Source: Ktedonobacteria bacterium (GTDB lineage Bacteria; Chloroflexota; Ktedonobacteria; Ktedonobacterales; JACDGC01). Taken from it: DNA of 33,136 nt. Both the position numbers and the translations under genes were made by a program. This document shows positions 1 through 7,489 of the stretch, piece after piece (positions within the stretch are counted from its first letter, which is position 1; every line of letters begins with the position of its first letter). Under the pieces are notes generated by a model that was not told where the DNA came from, searched no databases, and was given only the letters and a program-made list of their open reading frames with translations. The stretch spans positions 1 through 33,136 of the forward strand of contig DAIDHM010000029.1 in NCBI GenBank assembly GCA_027459705.1, read 5' to 3'.

Positions 1-271
1 AGCAGCACATACGATGATGGAACTCCTGCTCACCACCTTTCAGTTAGTCGAGACCTTGCCACTCTACCCGCCAGCCTGGGAGGCGCTCACAGATCGCTGG
101 GATCATCCCGTCTGGGCGGCGGCCAAGGTCTCCCTGGCACAGTATGTCGTCTCAGAGAATACACGCGACTTTCCACCGCAAGAGGCGGACGGCCATTATC
201 GTCATGAGGGCATCCAGTACCTCTCCGGCGAAGCATTCCTGCGCCTCGTCGCGGGAACCGAGCTCGAATAA
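1..271 (+). CDS. PIN-domain (VapC-like) protein, C-terminal part, cut by window start
   Basis: The reading frame is already open at base 2 and ends with TAA at 269-271, so the gene begins outside the window. The visible 89 or so residues have the look of the C-terminal half of a PIN-like nuclease domain. There is a helical stretch, then a segment reading VVSENTRDFPP, which resembles the T/N-x-x-D-F signature near the last acidic residue of PIN domains, and a short tail with YLSGEAFLRL. PIN proteins are usually metal-dependent RNases, often the toxin of a VapBC pair. The partner antitoxin would lie upstream and cannot be seen. The family call rests on the terminal motif only. Confidence 0.6.
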   Translation, partial: AAHTMMELLLTTFQLVETLPLYPPAWEALTDRWDHPVWAAAKVSLAQYVVSENTRDFPPQEADGHYRHEGIQYLSGEAFLRLVAGTELE

Positions 272-390
272 TAGTCCTGAATAGTGATGACCGGGCAAGA
301 GATACTTCATATCGAATCCCGTATGCGCTACCACCTCACCGCGACTCCCGATGGCCACCATCAGAGGTCGCGGCATTTTTTGTGTTTTTG

Positions 391-422
391 CCTGATAAGC
401 GACGCGGCCGCGTCGCGTCAGG
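391..422. repeat. Stem-loop with 16-bp perfect palindrome downstream of ruvB
   Basis: Bases 400-415 form a perfect palindrome (CGACGCGGCCGCGTCG). It is enclosed by outer arms CCTGA (391-395) and TCAGG (418-422). It lies in the space between the convergent PIN gene and ruvB, where a transcription end would be expected. Neither strand has a T-run directly after the stem, so it is not a textbook intrinsic terminator. Confidence 0.4.
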
Positions 423-473
423 CGCGGCGGCGCATTTGGAGTCATGCACGGCAAAGGGTCGCGGCGCTAACCA

Positions 474-1514
474 TCAGCCATCCAGGCCCCACAGGCCGGG
501 TTGCGCGTTCCGTTCCGGTTCATCCTTCAGCGGCAACCCCAGGTGCAGCGAAGCCTGGCGCATGGCGACCCGACCGCGTGGGGTGCGCGCGATAAAGCCT
601 AAAAAGAGGAGATACGGTTCAATGACATCTTCCAGTGTCTCGGTCGCCTCACTCAACGATGCCGCGAGGGTCTCGACGCCGACCGGGCCACCGTTAAATT
701 TCTGAATCATGTCAAGCAGATAGCGACGATCGATGGGGTCCAGTCCGAGCGCGTCGATCTCCAGCGCATCGAGCGCATCATGGGCGACGTCGCGTGTGAT
801 CGTCCCATCGGCACGGACCTGGGCATAGTCGCGGACGCGGCGCAATAGTCGATTGGCTATGCGCGGCGTGCCGCGCGCGCGGCTGGCGATCTCGGCAGTA
901 CCCTCCGCCACCAGTGGCACCTTCAAGATCGCCGCGGAACGTTCGATAATCTGTCCCAGCGCTACGGGGTCATAATAGTCCAATCGGTAGAGCGCGCCGA
1001 AACGGTCGCGCAAGGGCGCGGAGAGCGATCCCAGGCGCGTCGTCGCCCCCACGACGGTAAAGCGTGGCAAGTTCAGGCGAACGCTGCGCGCCGAAGGACC
1101 TTTGCCGATCATGAGGTCGATGGCGTAGTCTTCCATCGCCGAGTACAGCCGCTCTTCGACGGTGCGGCTCAGGCGATGGATCTCGTCGATGAAGAGGACA
1201 TCGTTAGCTTCCAGGGCCGTCAACAGCGAGGCCAGATCGCCGCCATGCTCAATCGCCGGACCCGAAGTCATCTTCAGATTCCCGCGCATCTCCGCCGCCA
1301 GGATGATTGCCAGCGAAGTCTTGCCCAGACCCGGCGGTCCATATAAGAGGACGTGGTCGAGCGCCTCATTGCGGCCACGCGCCGCATCCAACAGGATGCG
1401 CACCTGGTCTTTGACACGGTCTTGCCCGATATAATCGTCTAGCACTCGCGGGCGCAGACTACCCTCGGTCTGATCTTCGTCGGACCAGTTCGGCCCCACC
1501 ACTCGGTCGCTCAT
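474..1514 (-). CDS. ruvB: Holliday junction branch migration helicase RuvB
   Basis: The 346-residue product is a normal-length RuvB, the AAA+ hexameric motor that works with RuvA to drive branch migration of Holliday junctions in recombinational repair. It has Walker A GPPGLGKT at residues 59-66 and Walker B FIDEIHRL around 108-115. It also has the sensor region GATTR at about 156-160, the arginine-finger segment RDRFG at about 169-173, and a C-terminal winged helix with TPRGRVA. The N-terminal [12 protein letters not shown] signature is intact. The start has only a short-spaced GAGG upstream, but the N-terminus matches the family. No ruvA or ruvC is adjacent, so this is a stand-alone ruvB. 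Identification is secure. Confidence 0.98.
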   Translation of the reverse strand: MSDRVVGPNWSDEDQTEGSLRPRVLDDYIGQDRVKDQVRILLDAARGRNEALDHVLLYGPPGLGKTSLAIILAAEMRGNLKMTSGPAIEHGGDLASLLTALEANDVLFIDEIHRLSRTVEERLYSAMEDYAIDLMIGKGPSARSVRLNLPRFTVVGATTRLGSLSAPLRDRFGALYRLDYYDPVALGQIIERSAAILKVPLVAEGTAEIASRARGTPRIANRLLRRVRDYAQVRADGTITRDVAHDALDALEIDALGLDPIDRRYLLDMIQKFNGGPVGVETLAASLSEATETLEDVIEPYLLFLGFIARTPRGRVAMRQASLHLGLPLKDEPERNAQPGLWGLDG

Positions 1515-1563
1515 CGTCCTCGTCGCTCAATCTGAACACACGTTCTTCAAAGCTATCTCTTTC

Positions 1564-1572
1564 AGTATACCA
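1564..1572 (-). promoter_or_regulatory. Extended -10 element upstream of ruvB
   Basis: On the minus strand the sequence reads TGG followed by TATACT, an extended -10 about 50 bases before the ruvB start. I see no convincing -35 box at 16-18 bases, which is common for extended -10 promoters. Confidence 0.4.
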
Positions 1573-1644
1573 TATCTTCCTTCCCGGTCTACTGCGCGCC
1601 GACGGATGCCAAGGGGGAACGCGGGCGATAGGGGGAACGCGAAT

Positions 1645-1709
1645 GATTGAAATCGCGACTATGGTCCACGGGCCACGAAGCCCGTCTGCACGGGCTGGGC
1701 ATCGGCTGG
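1645..1709 (+). repeat. Intergenic hairpin repeat, copy A
   Basis: A 65-bp element starting GATTGAAATCGCG and ending GCATCGGCTGG. It is repeated in the same orientation at 2777-2842 with only a few differences. It carries a perfect stem-loop, AGCCCGT-CTGC-ACGGGCT. It is preceded by tandem AGGGGGAACGCG units (about 1611-1641). An inverted repeat (GTAGGCGCG 1709-1717, CGCGCCTAC 1737-1745) and the palindrome CAGGCTGGAGCCTG (1766-1779) follow directly. It looks like a dispersed, non-coding repeat of the REP/MITE kind. Confidence 0.75.
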
Positions 1710-1795
1710 TAGGCGCGACGTTCCCCCCGCCGTCGACGCGCCTACTTGCAGACGAGGATGCATGGCAGGCTGGAGCCTGTCAATTAGGAGCGCAG

Positions 1796-2005
1796 CGAGT
1801 TATTCCTATGATGGTGAGGCGCAACGGGTGCATGTGCGCGTGACGAGCAATGACAGCATGACGATCACCACCACGTTGGCGGCTTCGTAGAGGTGCGCAT
1901 GACGAGCGGGACGACGGCGGTGATAAAAAATTACCACGCTGGACCGGCGACGGCAAAGAACGTGGGCAGCACGGATAGTTATATGACGGCGGATAGCCTG
2001 ATTTT
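1796..2005 (+). pseudogene. Decayed RHS/YD-repeat protein fragment
   Basis: Translation of the frame through 1802-1887 gives SYSYDGEAQRVHVRV followed by a TITTTL segment. The frame shifts by one base around 1870-1880, and the next frame (from 1875) reads VGGFVEVRMTSGTTAVIKNY, then an AG and a GSTDSYMTADSL segment. Together these resemble consecutive parts of a YD/RHS repeat: the YDGxGQRV strand, then VGGxxEVxTSGTT, then KxYxAG, then YLxxDxLGS. The stop at 1888 and the frame change mean it cannot be expressed as one protein, and no RHS core extends on either side. RHS proteins carry variable C-terminal toxins, which fits the neighbouring DUF6883-DUF4926 pair. Homology is judged by eye only. 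Confidence 0.45.
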
Positions 2006-2237
2006 AGGGAACGGTCACTATCTGACGCACATGCGCGATCTCGTCAGCATGAATTGGGCGAAGCTCCGAATCCGCCAAGGTTTCGACCGCAATAGTCTTG
2101 CCCCCTAATGTGACAAATTCAACGGTATAGCCTTGCCCTCCGGCATGCACCATTACAATGGTCCCAATATCCCCAGCCGTCAACCCGAACTGTGGGAGAT
2201 CTACATTCAAGACAGCGCGGTCCAATTCTTCAAGCAT
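2004..2237 (-). CDS. DUF4926 domain small protein
   Basis: This 77-residue protein begins MLEELDRAVLNVDLPQFGL and continues through AGDIGTIVMVHAGGQGYTVEF, then TLGGKTIAVETL. That is the pattern of the DUF4926 family, small beta-barrel-like proteins. The start has an AGAGGAAG Shine-Dalgarno sequence upstream. It lies 18 bases downstream of the DUF6883 gene on the same strand, so the two are almost certainly co-transcribed. DUF4926 proteins are often found next to DUF6883 proteins. By position, the small protein may be the immunity or antitoxin member, but this is inference. The 3' end abuts the decayed RHS fragment on the other strand. Confidence 0.75.
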   Translation of the reverse strand: MLEELDRAVLNVDLPQFGLTAGDIGTIVMVHAGGQGYTVEFVTLGGKTIAVETLADSELRPIHADEIAHVRQIVTVP

Positions 2238-2255
2238 AGGTGCTTCCTCTTCTTT

Positions 2256-2591
2256 TCAAGGATGCGGATACGCAGTGACGAGTCGTGGTATGCTCGCATC
2301 AGATGCGATAAACCACACACTACGGACCAATGGTTGCCTTCCGTCCGGAACTTGCAAAGGCCCTTCAACTACGTACCGTGTCCCATATGGCGTATTGATG
2401 GCAGCGACGACATCATTATCTGCCACGTGTTGCCTTAGTGTCTGGGCGAATATCTCCCACTGATCCGCGCGAAAGCCGAAGCGACTAAAAAATAAGGCTT
2501 TTCCATGGCCATCAGGATGGCTGAAAGAGAGCAAGTACGCAACGACTTTCTGCTCTGGGACAATGGCTGAAGCAAACTCCGGAAGCTTCAC
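2256..2591 (-). CDS. DUF6883 domain protein, possible toxin-like partner of DUF4926
   Basis: The 111-residue product starts at a GTG. An AAAGGAG lies about 13 bases upstream, a rather long spacing. The sequence carries the DUF6883 pattern: an AYLLSFSHPDGHGKALFF segment, an aromatic FRADQWEIFAQTLR helix, then TPYGTRYVVEGPL and a closing VRSVWFIASD..PRLVTAYP strand pair. DUF6883 domains occur as stand-alone genes and as C-terminal domains of RHS or other polymorphic toxins. Here an RHS remnant lies immediately beyond the pair. A toxin-immunity role is therefore plausible but not shown by any recognisable catalytic motif. It is the first gene of a two-gene unit with DUF4926. Confidence 0.75.
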   Translation of the reverse strand: MKLPEFASAIVPEQKVVAYLLSFSHPDGHGKALFFSRFGFRADQWEIFAQTLRQHVADNDVVAAINTPYGTRYVVEGPLQVPDGRQPLVRSVWFIASDASIPRLVTAYPHP

Positions 2592-2701
2592 CGAGCAATA
2601 TCCACTCCTTTCTTCCCATAGTGTAGCATGAACAATATAGCAGTGGACCGTACTACTGTTGGCTTGTTTGGCGATGAAAAAGCGGGGCTATGTGGCACTT
2701 C

Positions 2702-2764
2702 ATGTTCCCCATTCATCCGCCTTCGCTTGCGCGATCACGATCGGGGAAACCTAATCCGCCTAGG
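2702..2764 (+). repeat. Second intergenic repeat family, copy X
   Basis: This roughly 63-bp segment (ATGTTCCCCATTCATCCGC ... GCGATCACGATCG ... ATCCGCCTAGG) is matched by 2902-2963. The two share the ATGTTC-CCATT-ATCCGC start, the GCGATCA-GATCG near-palindrome, a GGAAA and an ATCCGC end, with one indel. The copies are exactly 200 bases apart at their starts and flank repeat copy B. Confidence 0.6.
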
Positions 2765-2776
2765 GGGAAGGCCGGC

Positions 2777-2842
2777 GATTGAAATCGCGCCTAAGGTCCA
2801 CGGGCCACGAAGCCCGTCTGCACGGGGTTGGGCATCGGCTGG
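2777..2842 (+). repeat. Intergenic hairpin repeat, copy B
   Basis: This 66-bp segment is a near-identical direct repeat of 1645-1709. It differs at about four positions plus one inserted base in the stem (ACGGGGT instead of ACGGGCT). It is again preceded by an AGGGGGAA stretch. Copies A and B bracket the RHS remnant and the DUF6883-DUF4926 genes. Confidence 0.75.
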
Positions 2843-2862
2843 CGGATCGCGGGTAGGGGGTG

Positions 2863-2985
2863 GCATCTGCCTTGCGCAGATGCGGATCAATAGAGAATAC
2901 TATGTTCTCCATTGATCCGCAATCTCACCGCGATCATGATCGCGGAAATCCCATCCGCTCAGGTGGATTTTGTGGCCTGCAGGCC
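2863..2985. repeat. Cluster of four hairpins/palindromes, including repeat copy Y
   Basis: The 450-bp space between the DUF6883 gene and the MMPL gene holds no credible coding region but a row of inverted repeats. GCATCTGC (2863-2870) pairs with GCAGATGC (2876-2883). GCGGATCAAT (2882-2891) pairs with ATTGATCCGC (2911-2920), with an inner GAGAA/TTCTC stem. CCGCGATCATGATCGCGG (2928-2945) is an 18-bp perfect palindrome. GGCCTGCAGGCC (2974-2985) is a 12-bp palindrome. The span includes copy Y (2902-2963) of the second repeat family. They may help end transcription of the MMPL gene, but no T-run follows on that strand. Confidence 0.65.
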
Positions 2986-3040
2986 TTTAGGCGCGAATTT
3001 ATTCACCCGCGCCAGCCAGGGACCTGCGCCTGCCGGGCAC

Positions 3041-5422
3041 TCATGCTTCCCCGCCCATGGTTTGCTGCGCCCGAGGGCCGCTACTACGGCCGGGGAACCA
3101 CCAGTTCCAGCGGCCCAGCAACCGCATCGTCGCGGGCACCAGCAAGAGCCGGATGATCGTCGCGTCAACGGCGATTGCCACCACCAGGCCTACACCCAGT
3201 TCTTTCGTCAACGTCAACTGGGTGAAGATAAAGGCGCCTGAGACGACGACGATGATCAGTGCCGCACTGGTGATCACCCCTGCCGTCTTCTGGACTCCAT
3301 AGGCCACGGCGTGGCGGTTATCGCCGGTTTTGACAAACTCTTCGCGGATCCGCGAGAGCAAGAAGACCTCATAGTCCATCGAGAGGCCGAAGAGGACGCA
3401 GAACAGAATGATCGGCGTCGTCATCTCCAGGAATCCCTCAGAGGAGAAATGCAGCTGGCTGCTGAGGTGCCCCTGCACAAAGACCCAGACCATCGCGCCA
3501 TAAGCCGCCGCGACAGAGAGGACATTCATCACCACCGCTTTGATAGGCAAGAAGATGGAGCGGAACATGATCAGCAAGACGATATACGTCGAGATGAAAA
3601 TGAAGAGCAACGACCTGGGAAAATTGCCATAGAGGAAATTGGCCAGGTCAATGCTCACTGCTTGCTCACCCGTCACTGAGATATGCAGGGGCGAGCTCCC
3701 CTCCAGCGCGCGCAGTTGCGTGACGACATTACGCGAATTATCGGTATCGATCTGCGCGCTCGGTTCAACTGTGATAAGTGTCGTGTCACCATTGGTCGTC
3801 CCTGAGACGAGCTGCGCCAGTTGCGGGTTCTGGCTATATGCGCCGGTCGTATACAGTGCCTGGTATTGCGCGCAGGTGAGTTGGGGATTGCTGACCAATC
3901 CCTCCGTATTCTGCGTATGTGGAATCGCGGCGATGCGCGCTGTGAGGTCGCAGAGTTGCTGGATATTCGTGGCGTTCATGATCGGCGAGCCGTCGGCAGT
4001 CTGGACGACCACAATTACCGGGCTGGTCTGCGTTGCCGGAAACTGCTGATTCAAAATCGTGTTGCCAAAGCGATTGGGATTGTCTGGTGGCAGGGCGGTG
4101 ATTCCTGGCAGCCCAACGCGCAGGCTCAGGGCTGGCGCCGCCAGCACGGCTAAGAGTGCCAGCACCCCCAGCGCCACTGGCACAGGATGCGCCATCACGA
4201 ACAGCGCCACCCGCTCCCAGAAACCCGGTCGTTCACTGGCGGGAATATGCCCATGTAGGTTGCGGTGGCGCCAGGGTCGCGGGATCCTCGTCGCGATGAC
4301 ACGCTGTCCCAGGACGCCCAACACGGCCGGCACCAGTGTCAGAGCGCCCAGCACCGCGGTCGCCACAATGATCACCCCGCCAATCGCCAGGGAAGTCATG
4401 AAGGCAATGCCGATCAGCGCCAGCGCGCTAAAGCCAATCAAGACCGTCAGTCCCGAGAACAGGATGGCCTCGCCCGATGTGCTCATCGCGATGGCCACTG
4501 CATCGCGCACCTGATGGCCCGCCCGCAGTTCATCGCGGAAGCGGCGCACAATGAAGAGCGAATAGTCGATCGAGATGCCAAGACCGATGATGGTCGCGAT
4601 ATTGACCACATAGATCGACATCTCGGTATGCAGCGAGATGGCGAAGATCAACGCCAGGGTGATGGGGATCGCGACGATTGCCAGCCCCAGCGGGATGGCC
4701 GCCGAGATCAGCGTCCCGAAGACGAAGATGAGCAGAATGGCCGCAATCGGTAGCGTCACCTCTTCTGCCTGCCGCAGATCCGAGGTGGTCGTCACGGTGA
4801 TGTCATTATAGGTCTGTGGATCGCCCGTGACGTAGGTCCGCGCTGGTCCATCTGTAGGGAGAATCTTGTGGAAACTATCCATCAGATTCATCGCCGAGTC
4901 AGAGGACGTATTGAAATCAACGCTGAGATAGGTGCTTTTCCCATCCTGGCCGATCGCTGTGGCGGGGATAGCGTTGGGGAGTGACGTGGCGCACAGATTC
5001 TGGGTGCCCTGTGGCAATGTGACGCGCGTCACGTCCGTAAATTGACAGACTGTCGGAATAAAATTGAGCACTTGCAGTTGATAGGTGACGTCGGTGACGG
5101 GAGTGGACGTGGATTGGAAGACCACCACGACCGAAGGGAGGGCTGGAGTAAACTTCTGGCCCAGGATCGTGTTGGCATGCGTCGATTCACTCCCCGTCAT
5201 GGCGAAACCACCATTACTGAGATGATCGGTGACCTGCGCGCTAAATGGGACACTGACAACGACAGCTATCGCCCAGAAGGCGATAACCAACCAGCGGAAA
5301 CGAAAGATCAACTGGCCATAGCGGATACCCAGGCCAGGGTGTGGGGGTGGCGGAATAGTACCACTCTCGGGATCGCTGGTGCGGATATCCAGGCGATCAG
5401 AGTCTTCCAAGTGCGATTGCAT
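3041..5422 (-). CDS. MMPL/RND-family membrane transporter (YdfJ/MmpL-like)
   Basis: The 793-residue inner-membrane protein has the two-fold repeated MMPL architecture. A membrane segment near the N-terminus (LVIAFWAIAVVVSVPFSAQV) is followed by a large extracytoplasmic domain and a block of membrane helices. A second extracytoplasmic domain and a second helix block follow. Each block carries the diagnostic Asp-Tyr pair: GISIDYSLFIVRRFRDEL near residue 286 and GLSMDYEVFLLSRIREEF near 682. These are thought to relay protons in this family. MMPL proteins export lipids, drugs or other hydrophobic compounds. I start at 5422 because AAGGA stands 9 to 10 bases before that ATG. An in-frame ATG at 5479 lacks a ribosome site. 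The substrate is unknown and no accessory gene is adjacent. Confidence 0.92.
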   Translation of the reverse strand: MQSHLEDSDRLDIRTSDPESGTIPPPPHPGLGIRYGQLIFRFRWLVIAFWAIAVVVSVPFSAQVTDHLSNGGFAMTGSESTHANTILGQKFTPALPSVVVVFQSTSTPVTDVTYQLQVLNFIPTVCQFTDVTRVTLPQGTQNLCATSLPNAIPATAIGQDGKSTYLSVDFNTSSDSAMNLMDSFHKILPTDGPARTYVTGDPQTYNDITVTTTSDLRQAEEVTLPIAAILLIFVFGTLISAAIPLGLAIVAIPITLALIFAISLHTEMSIYVVNIATIIGLGISIDYSLFIVRRFRDELRAGHQVRDAVAIAMSTSGEAILFSGLTVLIGFSALALIGIAFMTSLAIGGVIIVATAVLGALTLVPAVLGVLGQRVIATRIPRPWRHRNLHGHIPASERPGFWERVALFVMAHPVPVALGVLALLAVLAAPALSLRVGLPGITALPPDNPNRFGNTILNQQFPATQTSPVIVVVQTADGSPIMNATNIQQLCDLTARIAAIPHTQNTEGLVSNPQLTCAQYQALYTTGAYSQNPQLAQLVSGTTNGDTTLITVEPSAQIDTDNSRNVVTQLRALEGSSPLHISVTGEQAVSIDLANFLYGNFPRSLLFIFISTYIVLLIMFRSIFLPIKAVVMNVLSVAAAYGAMVWVFVQGHLSSQLHFSSEGFLEMTTPIILFCVLFGLSMDYEVFLLSRIREEFVKTGDNRHAVAYGVQKTAGVITSAALIIVVVSGAFIFTQLTLTKELGVGLVVAIAVDATIIRLLLVPATMRLLGRWNWWFPGRSSGPRAQQTMGGEA

Positions 5423-5572
5423 GGTGAATTTGTCCTTCTTCAAACAGCGTCGAAGTACATGCTCTACATTACCAGGCATATCATACGCTGAAATGTCGAG
5501 AGCACGCTACCAGGGTACCAGCGAAATTCTCCGGCGCATTCTCCGAAAATTCCCGATACTCAGGACTGGCGG

Positions 5573-5578
5573 TACAAT
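5573..5578 (+). promoter_or_regulatory. Candidate -10 box for the radical SAM gene
   Basis: TACAAT lies directly before an in-frame ATG at 5579. If this is the -10, transcription would begin near 5585. That excludes the 5579 ATG and supports the ATG at 5615, which has AGGTGA ten bases upstream. The -35 candidate (TTCCCG at 17 bases) is poor. Confidence 0.4.
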
Positions 5579-5614
5579 ATGAGAGAGAATATCCCCGAAG
5601 GTGAGAGATCCCCC

Positions 5615-6505
5615 ATGCTTGACCATCAGAATCTCGATCATAGTCGGCGCTGGCACGCCCATCGCTATGTGTACGCGGTCGCGTCGCGTCGTGCCCAGGG
5701 TATCTCTATCGGCATAAATTTGAATGTAGACATGATCTGTAATTTTGGCTGTGTCTATTGCGAGGTACTGCGCGGCGTCGTCCCAGCGACGCGCCTGGTC
5801 GACCGCGAAGTGGTGCTGGCGGAACTCCGCTTGATGTTGGAGGAAGCCGCCAATGGGCGGCTCGCGCGCGACGAACGCTTCGCGGGTCTGACCCCCGACG
5901 GCGCGTTGCTACCGGTCCGTGATATCGCCTTCTCGGGTGACGGCGAGCCAACCTCATTCCGCAATTTTGCCGAGGTCGTCGCGGATGTCATCGCGCTACG
6001 CGATGCGCTGGGTATGCACGCGCTCAAGATCGTGGTCATCACAAATGCCTCACTGTTTCACCGACCACGGGTGCAGCAAGCGTTACAGGCAGTCTATGAA
6101 GCTGGCGGTGAAGTCTGGGCGAAGCTGGACGCCGGGACCGCGGAATACTTTCGCGAAGTGGATGCCACTCGCATCCCTTACGCGCGCATCCTGTCGAATA
6201 TCGCTTCGCTGGCACAGACGCAGCCCCTCGTCATCCAATCCTGCTTCATGCGGCTGCATGGGCAGGGTCCTGATCAACGCGAGATCGCTGCCTATCGCGA
6301 TCGGTTGCGGGCGATCGTCGCTGACGGTGGCCAGATCGCGCGCGTGCAGGTCTACACGGTCTCGCGACCGCCTGCTGAACGTTATGTCACCTCATTGACA
6401 TCAGTGGAACTTGAGGCGATTCGGCAGGTGGTGGCGGAGGGTCTGCCAGATATTGTGGTGGAGCGTTATGACGGAGCCTGGGATGGAGATGCGGCGGCCG
6501 ATTGA
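5615..6505 (+). CDS. Radical SAM protein with CX3CX2C cluster motif
   Basis: The 296-residue protein has the radical SAM [4Fe-4S] motif CNFGCVYC with cysteines at residues 42, 46 and 49. It also has a following SGDGEPT segment (about 107-113) that matches the Gly-rich SAM-binding strand, and an ITNASLF strand typical of the partial TIM barrel. These enzymes cleave S-adenosylmethionine to a deoxyadenosyl radical. The substrate here is not evident. The compact size, the SGxGEPT motif and the KLDAG strand are like radical SAM proteins related to wybutosine-type or uncharacterised groups. I see no C-terminal auxiliary cluster motif. The start at 5615 was chosen over 5579 because of its Shine-Dalgarno sequence. 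The gene stands alone between two genes on the minus strand. Confidence 0.85.
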   Translation: MLDHQNLDHSRRWHAHRYVYAVASRRAQGISIGINLNVDMICNFGCVYCEVLRGVVPATRLVDREVVLAELRLMLEEAANGRLARDERFAGLTPDGALLPVRDIAFSGDGEPTSFRNFAEVVADVIALRDALGMHALKIVVITNASLFHRPRVQQALQAVYEAGGEVWAKLDAGTAEYFREVDATRIPYARILSNIASLAQTQPLVIQSCFMRLHGQGPDQREIAAYRDRLRAIVADGGQIARVQVYTVSRPPAERYVTSLTSVELEAIRQVVAEGLPDIVVERYDGAWDGDAAAD

Positions 6506-6528
6506 AAGATCGTGCCGCCGCGCGCTAC

Positions 6529-7302
6529 TTATTCGTCGCTGTCGTTGGGGATGAGTCCCTGGCGTAATCCATAGATCGCCGCCTGGGTGCGATCGCGGAT
6601 GCCCAGCTTCGAGAAGATATTGCTGAGGTAATTCTTCACTGTTTTCTCGGAATAGGCCAGTTTGTTCGCGATCTCGCGATTGCTCAGACCCGCCGCGACA
6701 TAGCGGATGATCTCGATCTCGCGGTCGGTCAGCATATTCAAGCCGCTGGCGGGTTCGACGGACTGCGAGAGTCGGCGATACTCGGTAACGACGGTACCAG
6801 CGACCTCAGGCTCGATCAAAACGCCACCATTGTGCACCGTGCGAATCGCGGCGAGGACTTCCTGTGCCTGCGAATTTTTCAGCAGGTAGCCACGCGCGCC
6901 AGCTCGCATCGCCTGCAAGACCTGATGATTATGGCGATACATCGTCAGGACGATCACGGCCGTCTGTGGCATTTCCTCGGTGATCTGTCTGGTAGCAGCC
7001 AGACCATCAATGATGGGCATGTTGATATCCATCAGGATGACGTCCGGCTTGAATTGGCGGGCTTTGGCGACGGCATCCAGGCCATTGGTCGCCTCAGCCA
7101 CCACGACGATATCGGTCTCCAGCTCCAGCACGCGACCTAATAATTCGCGAAAAAGTCCATGGTCATCCGCCAGCATGAGTTGAATGGTTTTGCCGCGCGG
7201 CGTGCTCTCGGGCCGCGCCACTGGTCGCGCCACATCAGGCTGAGTCGTCGGCCGTGAGGCGGGGGGGGTATGATGGAGCGGCGCTCCAGGTGGTCCTTTC
7301 AT
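6529..7302 (-). CDS. NarL/FixJ-family response regulator (orphan)
   Basis: The 257-residue product has an N-terminal Pro-rich stretch of about 35 residues, then a receiver domain. Acidic residues DD are at about 46-47, the phospho-acceptor Asp is in LMDINMP at about 92, Thr is at about 120 and Lys in YLLKNS at about 142. A LuxR-type helix-turn-helix follows (LTDREIEIIRYVAAGLSNREIA ... KTVKNYLSNIFSKLGI). Such proteins bind DNA as dimers after phosphorylation by a sensor kinase. No kinase gene lies in the window. The start at 7302 has TAGGAG five bases upstream. An in-frame extension to 7434 exists, but it overlaps the upstream terminator zone and encodes an atypical Arg-rich lead. Confidence 0.93.
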   Translation of the reverse strand: MKGPPGAPLHHTPPASRPTTQPDVARPVARPESTPRGKTIQLMLADDHGLFRELLGRVLELETDIVVVAEATNGLDAVAKARQFKPDVILMDINMPIIDGLAATRQITEEMPQTAVIVLTMYRHNHQVLQAMRAGARGYLLKNSQAQEVLAAIRTVHNGGVLIEPEVAGTVVTEYRRLSQSVEPASGLNMLTDREIEIIRYVAAGLSNREIANKLAYSEKTVKNYLSNIFSKLGIRDRTQAAIYGLRQGLIPNDSDE

Positions 7303-7422
7303 AAATGCTCCTACATCTCCTCGATCACATTCCGTGAATACTGAGCTTGGAAGGCATGGTTTGCGGCGCACGCTGAACGTGCGGCGACGTAACCTGTCAT
7401 TCCTCAGTATGCGCCCCATCAC

Positions 7423-7461
7423 AAAAAAAGCCACGCCGACAAAAAAAGGTGCCGACGTGGC
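7423..7461 (-). terminator. Intrinsic terminator after the 7490-8209 gene
   Basis: On the minus strand GCCACGTCGGC (7461-7451) pairs with GTCGGCGTGGC (7440-7430) through an approximately 11-bp stem with two G-T pairs. A seven-T run (7429-7423) follows at once. It begins about 30 bases past the stop of the unrecognised gene and separates it from the response regulator gene. Confidence 0.75.
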
Positions 7462-7489
7462 AGCGCTGAAGAGGATGCTCTGAGCTAGC

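Noticed and set aside
391-422. Hairpin after ruvB as an intrinsic terminator
   Set aside because: Listed only as a stem-loop: on the ruvB strand the stem is followed by an A-rich, not T-rich, stretch.
152-454. Open frame of 100 codons on the minus strand between the PIN gene and ruvB
   Set aside because: It overlaps the end of the PIN gene and has no recognisable sequence or convincing ribosome site.
2628-2915. Short open frames through the repeat patch
   Set aside because: They run through the repeat copies and hairpins and translate the repeats themselves.
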